64,000 nucleotides of DNA, from assembly GCF_002104335.1 (NCBI RefSeq), contig NZ_CP020867.1, positions 186,001 to 250,000 of the forward strand, read 5' to 3'. The DNA comes from Campylobacter cuniculorum DSM 23162 = LMG 24588. GTDB taxonomy: Bacteria > Campylobacterota > Campylobacteria > Campylobacterales > Campylobacteraceae. Shown here in pieces: positions 30,273 through 42,034 of this stretch. The notes beneath the pieces were generated by a model, which worked only from the letters and a program-made list of their open reading frames with translations, made no database searches and was not told the DNA's origin. Every line of letters starts with the position of its first letter. Position 1 is the stretch's first letter. The position numbers and the translations under genes were made by a program.

Positions 30273-30300
30273 TTTAGTTTTTAAAATGCGAGGAAATATT

Positions 30301-30501
30301 ATGAAAAAAGAAATTCACCCAGAATTTGTAGAATGCAAAGTCAGTTGTGCTTGTGGAAATACTTTTGTTACAAAGTCAAATAAGAGTGAGCTTAGAGTGG
30401 ATATTTGCTCAAATTGCCATCCTTTTTTTACAGGAAGTGAAAAAATTGTCGATGCAGCAGGTCGTGTAGAGAAATTTAAGAAAAAATATTCAATGCAGTA
30501 A
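30301..30501 (+). CDS. rpmE: 50S ribosomal protein L31, zinc form
   Basis: 66 residues from ATG 30301, preceded by GAGGA; the longer frame from 30256 overlaps the promoter and is not coding. Begins [19 protein letters not shown]. Zinc ligands CAC and CSNC show the zinc-binding (C+) type. Ends 1 nt before rsmI. Confidence 0.97.
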   Translation: MKKEIHPEFVECKVSCACGNTFVTKSNKSELRVDICSNCHPFFTGSEKIVDAAGRVEKFKKKYSMQ

Positions 30502-30502
30502 T

Positions 30503-31324
30503 ATGCTTTATTTTATTCCTACACCTATAGGAAATTTGAACGATATAAGCTTTAGAGCTTTGAGTGTTTTAGAGAGTTGCGAGTTTTTATTTTGTGAAGA
30601 TACAAGAGTAAGCAAATCTTTAATCGCTCTTCTTAATACCAGATTTAATGCTAAGATTTATCCTAAAAAATTCATTTCTTTACACTCTCACAATGAAAAA
30701 GAATTGTTAGAAAAACTTGATTTAAGTATTTTTGATAAAAATACAGCTTATGTTAGCGATGCGGGAATGCCAACAATTAGCGACCCGGGGAAATATTTGC
30801 TTGAATTTGCTTTAAAAAACAAGCTTTCTTATGAGGTATTACCCGGAGCCAATGCCGCCTTAGTAGCACTTGTAAGTTCTTCATTTTGTGAAAAAGAATT
30901 TATTTTTATGGGATTTTTAGCTCATAGAGGAAAAGAGCGTCAAAAAGATATAGAAAAACTTTTATCAAATCCCTATCCTAGCATTGTTTATGAATCTCCA
31001 AAAAGAATTTTATCCCTTGTTAAAGAACTTGCAAATTTAGACGCAAATAAAGAGCTTTTTGCCATTAAAGAAATCAGCAAAAAATTTCAAACTCAATTTA
31101 AAGGCAGAGCAAAAGAGCTTTTAAAAGAACTTGAAAATGCAAATTTAAAAGGGGAGTGGGTTCTTGTTGTGCAAGGGAATTTCAAGCAGGAATTTAATAC
31201 AAACACCCTATGCGAAAAAGATATTTTAGAGCTTGATTTGCCTTTAAAAATCAAGAGCAAACTTTTGGCTAAAATGAGCGGAAAAAGCCCAAAAGAATTT
31301 TATAAAAAATTAATTTTAAGTTAA
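30503..31324 (+). CDS. rsmI: 16S rRNA (C1402-2'-O)-methyltransferase
   Basis: 273 residues of the tetrapyrrole-methylase fold. Family marks: LYFIPTPIGNLNDISFRAL at the start, FCEDTRVSK, YVSDAGMPTISDPG and LPGANAALVALVSS. Starts 1 nt after rpmE. Confidence 0.95.
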   Translation: MLYFIPTPIGNLNDISFRALSVLESCEFLFCEDTRVSKSLIALLNTRFNAKIYPKKFISLHSHNEKELLEKLDLSIFDKNTAYVSDAGMPTISDPGKYLLEFALKNKLSYEVLPGANAALVALVSSSFCEKEFIFMGFLAHRGKERQKDIEKLLSNPYPSIVYESPKRILSLVKELANLDANKELFAIKEISKKFQTQFKGRAKELLKELENANLKGEWVLVVQGNFKQEFNTNTLCEKDILELDLPLKIKSKLLAKMSGKSPKEFYKKLILS

Positions 31325-31343
31325 AATTAGGTAGAATTTCTCA

Positions 31344-32027
31344 ATGTTGGTTTATGGTAAGCAGATTTTCTTTTATATTTTAGAGCGTCACAAAGAGTGC
31401 GTCAATGAGCTTTATTTAGCAAAGGATTGCGATAAAAAAACCTTTGGGAAAATTTTAAGTTATGGTTTTAAGATTAAAAAGCTTGATTTTAAAACAGCAC
31501 AGGCTTATGCAAGAGGTGGAAATCATCAAGGTTTTTTACTTGAGATTAAAGACTATGAATTCGTAAGTTTGAGCGAGCTTAAAGAGAAAAAATTTATTGT
31601 TATACTCTATGGTGTGAGTGATGTGGGAAATATCGGTGCTATCATAAGAACAGCTTATGCTTTAGGAGCAGAGGGTTTGATTTATATTGGTGAAAAACTT
31701 GCTATGGAAGGCGTTATTCGCACAAGTAGCGGTGCAGCGATGGATTTTCCTATTGCTTTGTGTAAAGATATTCTTAGTGTTTTAAATGAATTAAAGCAAA
31801 AAGGTTTTTATCTTTATGCAAGTGATAGTAAGGGTCAATTAGTCCATACTTTAGAAATTTCAAAAAAGCCAAAAGTTTTGGTTTTGGGTGGCGAGGGTTT
31901 AGGTTTGACAGATAAAATCATAAAAAAATGCGATGAATGCTTAGGTATAGCAATGAAAAATGGCTTTGATAGTCTTAATGTCAGTGCAGCCTTTGCAATA
32001 CTTTGTGATAGGATAATGAATGCTTAA
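31344..32027 (+). CDS. rlmB: TrmH/SpoU-family 23S rRNA methyltransferase (RlmB-type)
   Basis: 227 residues. N-terminal substrate domain MLVYGKQIFFYILERH, then the SPOUT domain with DVGNIGAIIRTAYALGAEG, VLGGEGLGL and MKNGFDSLNVSAAFAIL. Likely methylates the 2'-O of a 23S G (E. coli RlmB G2251); the exact target is inferred. Overlaps the next gene by 8 bp. Confidence 0.88.
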   Translation: MLVYGKQIFFYILERHKECVNELYLAKDCDKKTFGKILSYGFKIKKLDFKTAQAYARGGNHQGFLLEIKDYEFVSLSELKEKKFIVILYGVSDVGNIGAIIRTAYALGAEGLIYIGEKLAMEGVIRTSSGAAMDFPIALCKDILSVLNELKQKGFYLYASDSKGQLVHTLEISKKPKVLVLGGEGLGLTDKIIKKCDECLGIAMKNGFDSLNVSAAFAILCDRIMNA

Positions 32028-32985
32028 TTGGAAAAAATTACAGGATTTAAATCTCAAAGAAGTTTCGATAAAAACTCAAATCGAGGTAAAATTCTTAGAG
32101 GCTTTAGTGGAAAAGGATTTTGAAACTTTAAGACGTTTTAATGTAAAAGGCTTTATCAAAATTTTAAATCGTGAGTATGAGCTTGATTTTGGTGATTTTT
32201 TAGAAGAATATGAGAATTATCTCAATGAAAATAATATTCAAGTCTTGGTTAAGAGTAAAAACAACACAATCACACCTAAGCTTGATTCTTACTATCCTCA
32301 AAAGAAATTTTCTTTTTTGCCTATAATTATAATCGTCGTTTTTATCGCAATCATAGCAGCGGGAGTGTATTATTTTGATTCAATCAAAGATTTTTTTAAC
32401 AATGAAGAAAATAATGCTAGTGTAAATTCCGTAACGAATATGGTCAATGAAGCTGAATTTAATCTTAAAAATTTAAAAAACGATGTTTTAATCGTTGAAA
32501 ATGAAGAAAATACAAGCCCAAATACAGATGAAGAAAATATTGATGAAAAAAATGCAGATGAGACAAGTGCAGACGCAAATACAACTCAAAATGATACAGA
32601 AAACAATACAACAAGTGAAATGAAAATCGATGAAGAAAACCAAAATCTTGAAAATATCACTCAAAATACGGAGATTGCAGAGGAAAATTTAAGTTCAGCT
32701 CAAAAACAAGTTGAATTTAAAGCAAATATGAAAATATGGGTCGGACTCATTGATTTGGACACTTATAGGAAAACCACTTCTGTTGAAGAGGGTGATTTTA
32801 ATATTTCTTTAGACAAAGACAGACTTATATTAACCGGTGCTGCAGCTTTAAATGTGATTAATGAAGAGGGGCAAGAAGAGAATTTTCCTGCTGGAACTTC
32901 AAAGCGATTTTTGATTAAAGATGGTAAGATTAAAAGCATTACTTTGGCTGAATTTATGAAGCTTAATAAGGGCAAAGAATGGTAA
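32020..32985 (+). CDS. RodZ-like membrane protein
   Basis: 321 residues. Residues 1-90 form a helical, HTH-like cytoplasmic domain; a membrane helix follows at about 97-118 (FLPIIIIVVFIAIIAAGVYY). An Asn/Glu/Asp/Thr-rich periplasmic linker (125-225) leads to a beta domain (230-321, KIWVGLIDLDTYRKTTSVEE) similar to the DUF4115-type end of RodZ. This architecture suggests a cell-shape role, but identity is weak. Position matches Cj0152c. Confidence 0.7.
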   Translation: MLNWKKLQDLNLKEVSIKTQIEVKFLEALVEKDFETLRRFNVKGFIKILNREYELDFGDFLEEYENYLNENNIQVLVKSKNNTITPKLDSYYPQKKFSFLPIIIIVVFIAIIAAGVYYFDSIKDFFNNEENNASVNSVTNMVNEAEFNLKNLKNDVLIVENEENTSPNTDEENIDEKNADETSADANTTQNDTENNTTSEMKIDEENQNLENITQNTEIAEENLSSAQKQVEFKANMKIWVGLIDLDTYRKTTSVEEGDFNISLDKDRLILTGAAALNVINEEGQEENFPAGTSKRFLIKDGKIKSITLAEFMKLNKGKEW

Positions 32986-33785
32986 AAAAAATCCTTTTAA
33001 TCTTTCTTTTATCCAGTCAGCTTTTTGCTCTTTCAAGTTTGGAACTTGCCAAAAATATCGTCAATAATTCTAGTAAAAAAACTCAACTTGAACTTTTATT
33101 TTCTGGGCAAAGCTATACAGATTCAAATGGAAATTTGGATATTGATAAAATTTCTAGGATATTAAAAACAAATTCTTTGCTTAATCTTGCTCTTAAGAAT
33201 TCGCAAAGCTTAAGGCTTAATTTTAAGGCAAAAGCCGATGCGGTTTTGTTTTTTAAAATCATCAATGATGCTTTAAATGATGCAGGATATGTGTATTTTA
33301 TCCCTACGGATTTGCTTCTTAAAGACGGCGAGATTGATTATACGATACAAGTGGAGTCTCAATACATTCTCGATCCGGGGACTTTTTACACGCTTTTAAA
33401 ATCAAATTCAGTTTATATTAAAGATATTAAACGCGTGGGAAGTTATGATTATGAATACAACTTGGATTTTAACAAAGCAAAACTTAAGACAAATATCAAT
33501 CTCGATTTAAATGTGCCAAAATCTTTAGAAAAACCTTTAAAAGATTATGTTCTATCTTTAAAAAATGCTTCAAGTCTTGCGATTGAAGCAAATGAAGCAG
33601 ATAATTGGTTTCCTAAAGTTTTATTTTTAGATAAGAATTTAAATTTGATTAAGGGTGTTAAGAGTGAGGTGAAAAATAATGAATTTTTAGAAATCATTCC
33701 AAGCGGTGCAGTTTATGCAATCATTAGCGATATGTATAGTTTGGATAATATTAGAAGAGGACTTAAAATAACACTTAAGAGGTAA
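32979..33785 (+). CDS. Periplasmic protein of unknown function (Cj0151c-like)
   Basis: 268 residues, overlapping the previous gene by 7 bp. A signal peptide (residues 1-18, KKILLIFLLSSQLFALSS) is followed by a region rich in Leu and Asn with no catalytic motif I can name. Likely secreted to the periplasm; operon position suggests an envelope role. Confidence 0.72.
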   Translation: MVKKILLIFLLSSQLFALSSLELAKNIVNNSSKKTQLELLFSGQSYTDSNGNLDIDKISRILKTNSLLNLALKNSQSLRLNFKAKADAVLFFKIINDALNDAGYVYFIPTDLLLKDGEIDYTIQVESQYILDPGTFYTLLKSNSVYIKDIKRVGSYDYEYNLDFNKAKLKTNINLDLNVPKSLEKPLKDYVLSLKNASSLAIEANEADNWFPKVLFLDKNLNLIKGVKSEVKNNEFLEIIPSGAVYAIISDMYSLDNIRRGLKITLKR

Positions 33786-33789
33786 AATT

Positions 33790-34995
33790 ATGTTTGATGA
33801 AATTCGCTTTAATACCATAGAAAGACTTCCAAATTATGTGTTTGCAGAAGTTAATGCGATTAAAATGGCAGCAAGAAGAGCGGGAGAGGATATTATTGAT
33901 TTTTCTATGGGAAATCCCGATGGAAAAACTCCACAACATATTATTGATAAACTTTGCGAGAGTGCAAATAAAGATAAAACTTCAGGTTATTCAACTTCAA
34001 TGGGAATTTATAAGTTAAGACTTGCAATTTGTAATTGGTATAAAAGAAAATATGGAGTGAGTTTAGATCCTGAAAGCGAAGTGGTTGCGACTATGGGTTC
34101 AAAAGAAGGTTTTGTGAATTTAGCAAGAGCGGTAATCAACCCCGCTGATGTTGCAATCGTGCCAACTCCTGCTTATCCTATCCACACTCAAGCCTTTATC
34201 ATTGCAGGAGGCAATGTGGCTAAGATGCCTTTAGTTTATAATGAGAAATTTGAACTTGATGAGAATAAATTTTTTGAAAGTTTAAATTATACCCTACAAG
34301 AAAGCATTCCACGCCCTAAATATCTTGTTGTAAATTTTCCACACAATCCCACTACAATTACAGCAGAGAAAAGTTTTTATGAAAGATTGATTGCTGTGGC
34401 AAAAAAAGAAAGATTTTATGTGATTTCAGATATTGCTTATGCTGAATTGACCTTTGGAAATTACAAAACTCCTTCAATCTTTGAAGTTGAGGGTGCAAAA
34501 GATGTTGCAGTAGAAACTTACACCCTTTCAAAATCCTATAATATGGCGGGTTGGCGTGTAGGTTTTGTTGTGGGTAATAAAAGACTCATAGCAGCTCTTA
34601 AAAAAATAAAATCTTGGTTTGATTATGGAATGTACACTCCTATACAAGTTGCTGCTACAATCGCCCTAGACGGAGATCAAAGTTGTGTCGATGAAATTCG
34701 CTCAATTTATGAAAAAAGGCTTGAAATTCTACTGACAGCTTTTGATAATGCGGGATGGAGTTTATTAAAACCGCGTGCAAGTATGTTTGTGTGGGCAAAG
34801 CTTCCTCAAAATAAAGCCCATTTAAAAAGCTTGGAATTTTCTAAACAGCTCTTGCAAAGAGCTAATGTCGCAGTCAGTCCGGGCATAGGCTTTGGAGAAG
34901 CGGGAGATGAATATGTTCGTATTGCTTTGATAGAAAATGAAAACCGCATCAGACAAGCTGCTAGAAATATCAAAAAATATTTAAAAGAAGAATAA
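33790..34995 (+). CDS. Class I/II PLP-dependent aminotransferase
   Basis: 401 residues, AspC/AlaT-like. PLP-binding lysine lies in YTLSKSYNMAGWRVGF; also seen are DFSMGNPDGKTP, NFPHNPTT and VSPGIGFGEAGDEYVRIAL. It probably makes alanine, aspartate or a related amino acid; the homoserine dehydrogenase gene next door points to the aspartate family, but specificity is not readable. Stop and hom start overlap by one base (TAATG). Confidence 0.88.
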   Translation: MFDEIRFNTIERLPNYVFAEVNAIKMAARRAGEDIIDFSMGNPDGKTPQHIIDKLCESANKDKTSGYSTSMGIYKLRLAICNWYKRKYGVSLDPESEVVATMGSKEGFVNLARAVINPADVAIVPTPAYPIHTQAFIIAGGNVAKMPLVYNEKFELDENKFFESLNYTLQESIPRPKYLVVNFPHNPTTITAEKSFYERLIAVAKKERFYVISDIAYAELTFGNYKTPSIFEVEGAKDVAVETYTLSKSYNMAGWRVGFVVGNKRLIAALKKIKSWFDYGMYTPIQVAATIALDGDQSCVDEIRSIYEKRLEILLTAFDNAGWSLLKPRASMFVWAKLPQNKAHLKSLEFSKQLLQRANVAVSPGIGFGEAGDEYVRIALIENENRIRQAARNIKKYLKEE

Positions 34996-36242
34996 TGAAA
35001 GTTGCAATACTCGGCTATGGCACTGTTGGAAGTGCTGTTGTAAAAGCTTTAATCGAAAATGAGAAAATCATCAAGGCAAGATGCGGACAAAATATAATTC
35101 CTGTGATTGCTCTAGCGAGGAGCGTTAAAAAAAATTCTTTAATCCCCGTCACTCAAAATGCTGATGAAATTTTAAACCGAAAAGATATTGATGTTTTTGT
35201 CGAGCTTATGGGTGGGGTTAAAGAACCTTTTGCGATAATAAAACAACTTTTAAAAAAGAAAAAAAATGTCGTTACAGCGAACAAAGCAATGCTTGCTTAT
35301 CATCGTTATGAGCTTGAAAAACTTGCTTCAAATTTAGCCTTTGGTTATGAGGCAAGTGTTGCGGGTGCCATTCCTATAATCAAGGTTTTAAAAGAGGGTT
35401 TGAGTGCAAATCATATTTTAAATATCAAAGGAATTTTAAATGGCACAAGCAATTATATTTTAACCCATATGAGTCAAAAAGGGAGTGATTTTAAAGAGGT
35501 TTTAAAAAGGGCTCAAGAGCTTGGTTATGCAGAGGCTGATCCAAGTTTTGATATTGAAGGCTTTGATGCAGCCCATAAACTTTTAATTTTAGCAAGTATT
35601 GCTTATGGGATTAGAGCTGTTCCTGAGGATATTTTGATTGAGGGTATTAGCGGAATTAGCAATGAAGATGTGTATTTTGCAAATGAATTTGGCTTTACGA
35701 TTAAGCTCTTAGGTGTTGCTAAAGCTCAAGATTCTAAGGTGGAGTTAAGAGTGCATCCGACTATGCTTTCTAAAAATGAGATGATTGCTAAGGTTGATGG
35801 AGTGATGAATGCTGTAAGTATTAGAGGAGATATGCTTGGCGAAAGCTTATATTATGGAGCGGGAGCGGGAGGATTAGCCACAGCAAGTGCAGTGATAAGT
35901 GATCTTTTAGACATTGCAAGGGGTCAGCTTAAGACACCTATGTTTGGTTTTAAGAGCGATATGAAGTATTCTTTATTGCCTATTGAAGATATTTATACTA
36001 AATATTATTTAAGATTAAAGGTTGAAGATAAAATCGGTGTTTTGTCTAAAATCACTCAAATGATGAGTGAAAATTCAATTTCTATCGATAGTTTTTTACA
36101 AAAACCTAAAGCGGATGAAACATACAGCACTCTATTTTTTACAACTCATCATACTTTTGAAAAAAGCATTAAGAATTTAATCCACACTCTTAAAAAGCAA
36201 AAATTTATTAAAACCTCTCCTTTTATGATGCGTATAGAATAA
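34995..36242 (+). CDS. hom: Homoserine dehydrogenase
   Basis: Reduces aspartate semialdehyde to homoserine for threonine and methionine synthesis. 415 residues: NAD(P)-binding GYGTVGSAVVKAL, catalytic section NGTSNYILTHM and EAGADPS-like YAEADPSFDIEGFDAAHKL, then a C-terminal ACT domain (about 345-415), the usual site of threonine feedback. Its stop overlaps the yraN start by one base. Confidence 0.95.
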   Translation: MKVAILGYGTVGSAVVKALIENEKIIKARCGQNIIPVIALARSVKKNSLIPVTQNADEILNRKDIDVFVELMGGVKEPFAIIKQLLKKKKNVVTANKAMLAYHRYELEKLASNLAFGYEASVAGAIPIIKVLKEGLSANHILNIKGILNGTSNYILTHMSQKGSDFKEVLKRAQELGYAEADPSFDIEGFDAAHKLLILASIAYGIRAVPEDILIEGISGISNEDVYFANEFGFTIKLLGVAKAQDSKVELRVHPTMLSKNEMIAKVDGVMNAVSIRGDMLGESLYYGAGAGGLATASAVISDLLDIARGQLKTPMFGFKSDMKYSLLPIEDIYTKYYLRLKVEDKIGVLSKITQMMSENSISIDSFLQKPKADETYSTLFFTTHHTFEKSIKNLIHTLKKQKFIKTSPFMMRIE

Positions 36243-36580
36243 TGGGTTTATCAGCATATTTAAGCGGAATTTTAGGTGAAGATAAGGCTTGTGTTTTTTT
36301 AAAAAAACAAGGTTTTGAGATTTTGGAAAGGAATTTTCATTCAAAATTTGGTGAAATTGATATTATTGCCCAAAAAAACAAAATTTTGCATTTTATAGAA
36401 GTGAAATTTACGCAAAAAGATTATGAACTTTCCGAACGACTCGATGAAAAAAAATATCAAAAACTTTTAAAAACCATAGAATTTTATAGGCTTAAAAAAG
36501 GTGATTTAAGTGATTTTCAGCTGGATTTGATTTGTATAAAAAATGATCATATAGACTTTTTAGAAAATATAAGTTTTTGA
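36242..36580 (+). CDS. yraN: YraN family (UPF0102) nuclease-like protein
   Basis: 112 residues. N-terminal LGEDKACVFLKKQGFEILERN and the nuclease-like core KFGEIDIIAQ followed by HFIEVKF match the UPF0102 fold, similar to Holliday-junction resolvases. In C. jejuni trxA and trxB follow this gene; here a gene-free gap follows instead. Confidence 0.9.
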   Translation: MGLSAYLSGILGEDKACVFLKKQGFEILERNFHSKFGEIDIIAQKNKILHFIEVKFTQKDYELSERLDEKKYQKLLKTIEFYRLKKGDLSDFQLDLICIKNDHIDFLENISF

Positions 36581-37340
36581 GGATAACTCATATACAATAA
36601 AGCCCTCAAATTTCATATCATTATCCGGTTTTAAAGATTTAAATTTTCTTTATCATGTTTAAAAGATTAAAAAATTTTATTTCTGCTTGAATTTTAGATG
36701 AGATTTTTTTTATATTTTTGTATTTTCTTTATAGAATTTAAAACAAACTTTGATGATTGTGCTTTGAAAAATTATAACTTTTCTTGTAAAATATTTTTGA
36801 TTTATTTAAATCATTAAAGCAAAGTTTTATAAAATCATCGTTTGATTTTTTATCATTAAACCCATTTCTTTAATGCATTAAGAAGCAAAATAACAAAAAA
36901 AAGATTTTAAAGCACTAAGATGAGGAAATAAAAAATTCATCACATTAGCATAAGTCAATTTGGTTTTTTTAATCAACTTTGTTTTTGTTGTAATTTTTAT
37001 TTTAACTTATTTTTTGATTTTGCTGTATTCATTTAAAGCAAAATTTTCTTCTGCAAAGTCAAAAAAACTTAAATTCAAAAGAGCTTAAATTCAAAAAAGT
37101 TTTTCAAAACCCATCGTTGTTGCTTTAATACGATTTGATTTTGTTGCGATTTTTTAAATATTTTTGAGTTAGATTTTTTATTTCTTTAGTTTTTCATCTC
37201 TTAATTTTCTAGTTTTTTAAAATAATTTAACTCAAAAGCTAAGCCTCACCTTGCAAAGACTCAGCTTGAAAAATTAAAGTATTTTAAGACTAACTTAAGC
37301 AAGGTAAGACTATAATTAAATTAGCTTATTTTTTTAAAGT
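36581..37340. other. AT-rich intergenic stretch without a recognisable gene
   Basis: About 760 bp of very AT-rich DNA with frequent stops in all frames. A 13-bp direct repeat (CTTAAATTCAAAA) occurs twice near 37069-37095. No tRNA or terminator was identified. It sits at a synteny junction: yraN is followed in C. jejuni by trxA-trxB, whereas the Cj1671c-Cj1676 block begins here. Confidence 0.6.
37311..37316 (+). promoter_or_regulatory. Plus-strand -10 box facing the small hydrophobic ORF
   Basis: A perfect TATAAT on the plus strand. A transcript from about 37323 would run antisense through the whole small ORF at 37351-37413 and its leader. Confidence 0.45.
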
Positions 37341-37377
37341 GTGTTAATCTTTAGTTTTTTATAACTAAAATTAACAC
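37341..37377. repeat. Inverted repeat overlapping the 3' end of the small ORF
   Basis: GTGTTAA..TTTAGTT pairs with AACTAAA..TTAACAC around a short T/A loop, with one small internal mismatch. It lacks a clear T-run on either side, so it could stabilise an RNA rather than act as a standard terminator. Confidence 0.6.
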
Positions 37378-37413
37378 GATTAAAAGAATAATTAGAAAAT
37401 AAATTTCATTCAT
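37351..37413 (-). CDS. Candidate small hydrophobic peptide, type I toxin-like
   Basis: 20-residue ORF beginning MNEIYF, followed by an almost uninterrupted Ile/Leu/Val stretch and ending IKN. It has the best ribosome-binding site in the region: AAGGAGG with a 7-nt spacer (plus coordinates 37421-37427). The coding end lies within a long inverted repeat (37341-37377). A minus-strand TATAAT is at 37476-37471. Composition and size resemble Ibs/TisB-type type I toxins. KdpF, a similar small peptide, is unlikely because no kdpA follows. Function is inference. Confidence 0.5.
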   Translation of the reverse strand: MNEIYFLIILLIVLILVIKN

Positions 37414-37423
37414 CTTTTAACCT

Positions 37424-37450
37424 CCTTAAAACAAGCCAAGTCTTTTAAGG
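37424..37450 (-). promoter_or_regulatory. Leader hairpin that would hide the small ORF's ribosome-binding site
   Basis: In the minus-strand RNA CCTTAAAA (5') can pair with TTTTAAGG (3', 8 bp, loop of 11 nt). The AAGG end of the stem is the first part of the AAGGAGG ribosome-binding site, so the hairpin would restrict translation of the full-length transcript, a common property of type I toxin mRNAs. Confidence 0.55.
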
Positions 37451-37470
37451 ATAAAGTCTTAAAATCATCA

Positions 37471-37476
37471 ATTATA
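37471..37476 (-). promoter_or_regulatory. -10 box for the small hydrophobic ORF
   Basis: Perfect TATAAT on the minus strand, with A-rich sequence upstream; the implied leader is about 50 nt and contains the hairpin at 37424-37450. Confidence 0.45.
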
Positions 37477-37859
37477 CTTTTTTATAGCTTAAAGTCCCTT
37501 AAGGAATTTTTTTAATATTAATGATGTTTTTTTATTAATAAACTTTATTCAATATTTTTTTACAGCACATTCCTTACAATAGAACATAACAAAGAAAATT
37601 GAATTTTAATTCAAACTAAAACATACCAAAATATATAAACAAAGTTTTTATTTTTAAATCTCATTGATAAAGAATAAAAATCATCAAAGCAAAAAACCAT
37701 AGCTTTATAACTAAAGAAAATTTAATTTTTAGTTTGAAAGATTAATTTTTTAGTTTTTCTCTTAATCTTTTCAATTTATTTTGTTGCAATTTTTATTAAA
37801 ATAGCTTTAAAATTTTAAAAAACCCGTGTTGAATTTCTAAAATTTCATTCTTAAAAAAA

Positions 37860-38511
37860 TCATTGCAAACTAATCAAATATCCGCTAGAGTCTTTTTGTA
37901 TATTATAATTATATTTACCATCAAGATAAATCACCAAACGATAATAGCCTTTATGAGAGCCAAAATCAATGCGTTTAAACAAAGAATGATTCAATCTTAT
38001 ATTCTTAGTTAAAGCAATTGCATTTGATTTAAAATCGACTATGATTTTACTTGGATTTCCTATAGAAAAATCAGATATTATTTCATCATTTGTATTGAGT
38101 TTAATCTTATTTTTATAAGTGGTATAAGCGATAAAATCATAAATCTTACCCGTTTGCTCAGGAAGTTCTAAATCAAGAGAGACATTGCTTTCAGCACTTA
38201 AATCATTTTTTTCAGGTATGGTTACTGAAACATCTAAAATTTTGGAAGGGTTTGGATTATTTTGACGCGTGATAATATAAGTATCGTGCCAATCAATGCT
38301 TTTATTAATATCTAAAGTGATAGCATTCTCACTACCATCAAGATTGATATAATTAAAAGTTACACTTTTTAAAATTCTAGCATTAGAATTAAATTTCACT
38401 TCATCTTTTTGAAAATTTGGTGGAGTGATAATGCTAAGATTTTGTTCGCTTTGAAAAGGATTTTCATCTGCATTAAGAATGTTAAGCAAAATTAGGCAAA
38501 TCAATAAAATT

Positions 38512-38522
<11 letters not shown>
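37860..38522 (-). CDS. Secreted AMIN-domain protein
   Basis: 220 residues from ATG 38522 with signal peptide KIKILLICLILLNILNADEN. The C-terminal 90 residues (KIIVDFKSNAIALTKNIRLN, RLVIYLDGKYNYNI) fit an AMIN domain, which targets periplasmic proteins to septal peptidoglycan. It overlaps the end of the FtsB-like gene by 11 bp, which supports a division-related role by inference. Confidence 0.75.
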
Positions 38523-41055
<2,533 letters not shown>

Positions 41056-41158
41056 AATTGTCCTCAAAATTTTAAAAATTAAATCAAAGAATTTTAACAA
41101 AATAAAATTAAATAATGTTTTATTTTGCTAGAATTAGAGAAATTATTTAGGATGCTTA

Positions 41159-42022
41159 ATGATGAAAAAAATTAAAATCGCACATTCTCCCGACGCAGAC
41201 GATATTTTTATGTATATGGCTATCAAATTTGGTTGGGTTGGAAATGAATTTTCTTATGAAAATTCAGCCTTAGATATACAGAGCTTAAATGAATTTGCCC
41301 TAAAAAATGAATTTGATGCCACAGCAATTTCTTTTGCACTTTATCCTTTAATCGCTAAAGAATACGCTCTTTTACGCACAGCTGTAAGTTTTGGAGAGGG
41401 CTATGGACCTAAGCTTATTAAAAAAAAAGGCACAAAGCTTAAAAAAAATTTCAAAGTGGCTTTAAGCGGTGCAAATACGACAAATGCTTTAATTTTTCGT
41501 ATGAAATATAAACAAGCACGTATATCGTATAAAAATTTTTTAGAGATTGAAAAAGCTGTGCTTGATGATGAGGTGGATGCGGGAGTTTTGATACATGAGA
41601 GTATTTTGGAATTTGATGAAAATTTGTGCGTTGAAGCTGAGCTTTGGGATATTTGGCGTGAATTGATTCAAGAAGAATTGCCTTTGCCTTTGGGTGCAAT
41701 GGCTTTAAGACGCTCTTTGCCTCTTAGCGATGCGATAAAGGTTGAAAGGGATTTGAGTAAGGCGGTTGAACTTGCTGATTCTAATCGCAAAATTTTAGCC
41801 GCTATGTTAATGGAAAGAAAGCTCATCCGTGTCAATGAAGAAAAACTTGAACATTATTTGGATTTGTATGCCAATAAAAATTCCATTTCTATGAGTCAAA
41901 CGCAAATTGCAGCAGTGAATGCTTTATTTAAATTAGGATATGAATATAAATTTTATGATAAAATTATCGATGCAAAGGATTATTTAATCCCTATAGAATA
42001 CGAAAATGCAAGAAATTCTTAA
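41159..42022 (+). CDS. mqnD: 1,4-dihydroxy-6-naphthoate synthase MqnD
   Basis: Futalosine-pathway enzyme acting on cyclic dehypoxanthinylfutalosine. 287 residues. The N-terminus KIKIAHSPDADDIFMYMAI, followed by DATAISFALYPLIAKEYALL and LPLPLGAMALRR, fits the MqnD/MqnA periplasmic-binding-like fold; the SPDADD motif favours MqnD. Two ATGs are adjacent at the start, with AGGA upstream. Divergent from recA. Confidence 0.85.
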   Translation: MMKKIKIAHSPDADDIFMYMAIKFGWVGNEFSYENSALDIQSLNEFALKNEFDATAISFALYPLIAKEYALLRTAVSFGEGYGPKLIKKKGTKLKKNFKVALSGANTTNALIFRMKYKQARISYKNFLEIEKAVLDDEVDAGVLIHESILEFDENLCVEAELWDIWRELIQEELPLPLGAMALRRSLPLSDAIKVERDLSKAVELADSNRKILAAMLMERKLIRVNEEKLEHYLDLYANKNSISMSQTQIAAVNALFKLGYEYKFYDKIIDAKDYLIPIEYENARNS

Positions 42023-42034
42023 AAAGGAGAAAAC

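Noticed and set aside
37351-37413. Small hydrophobic ORF as KdpF
   Set aside because: No kdpA or other kdp gene lies downstream on either strand.
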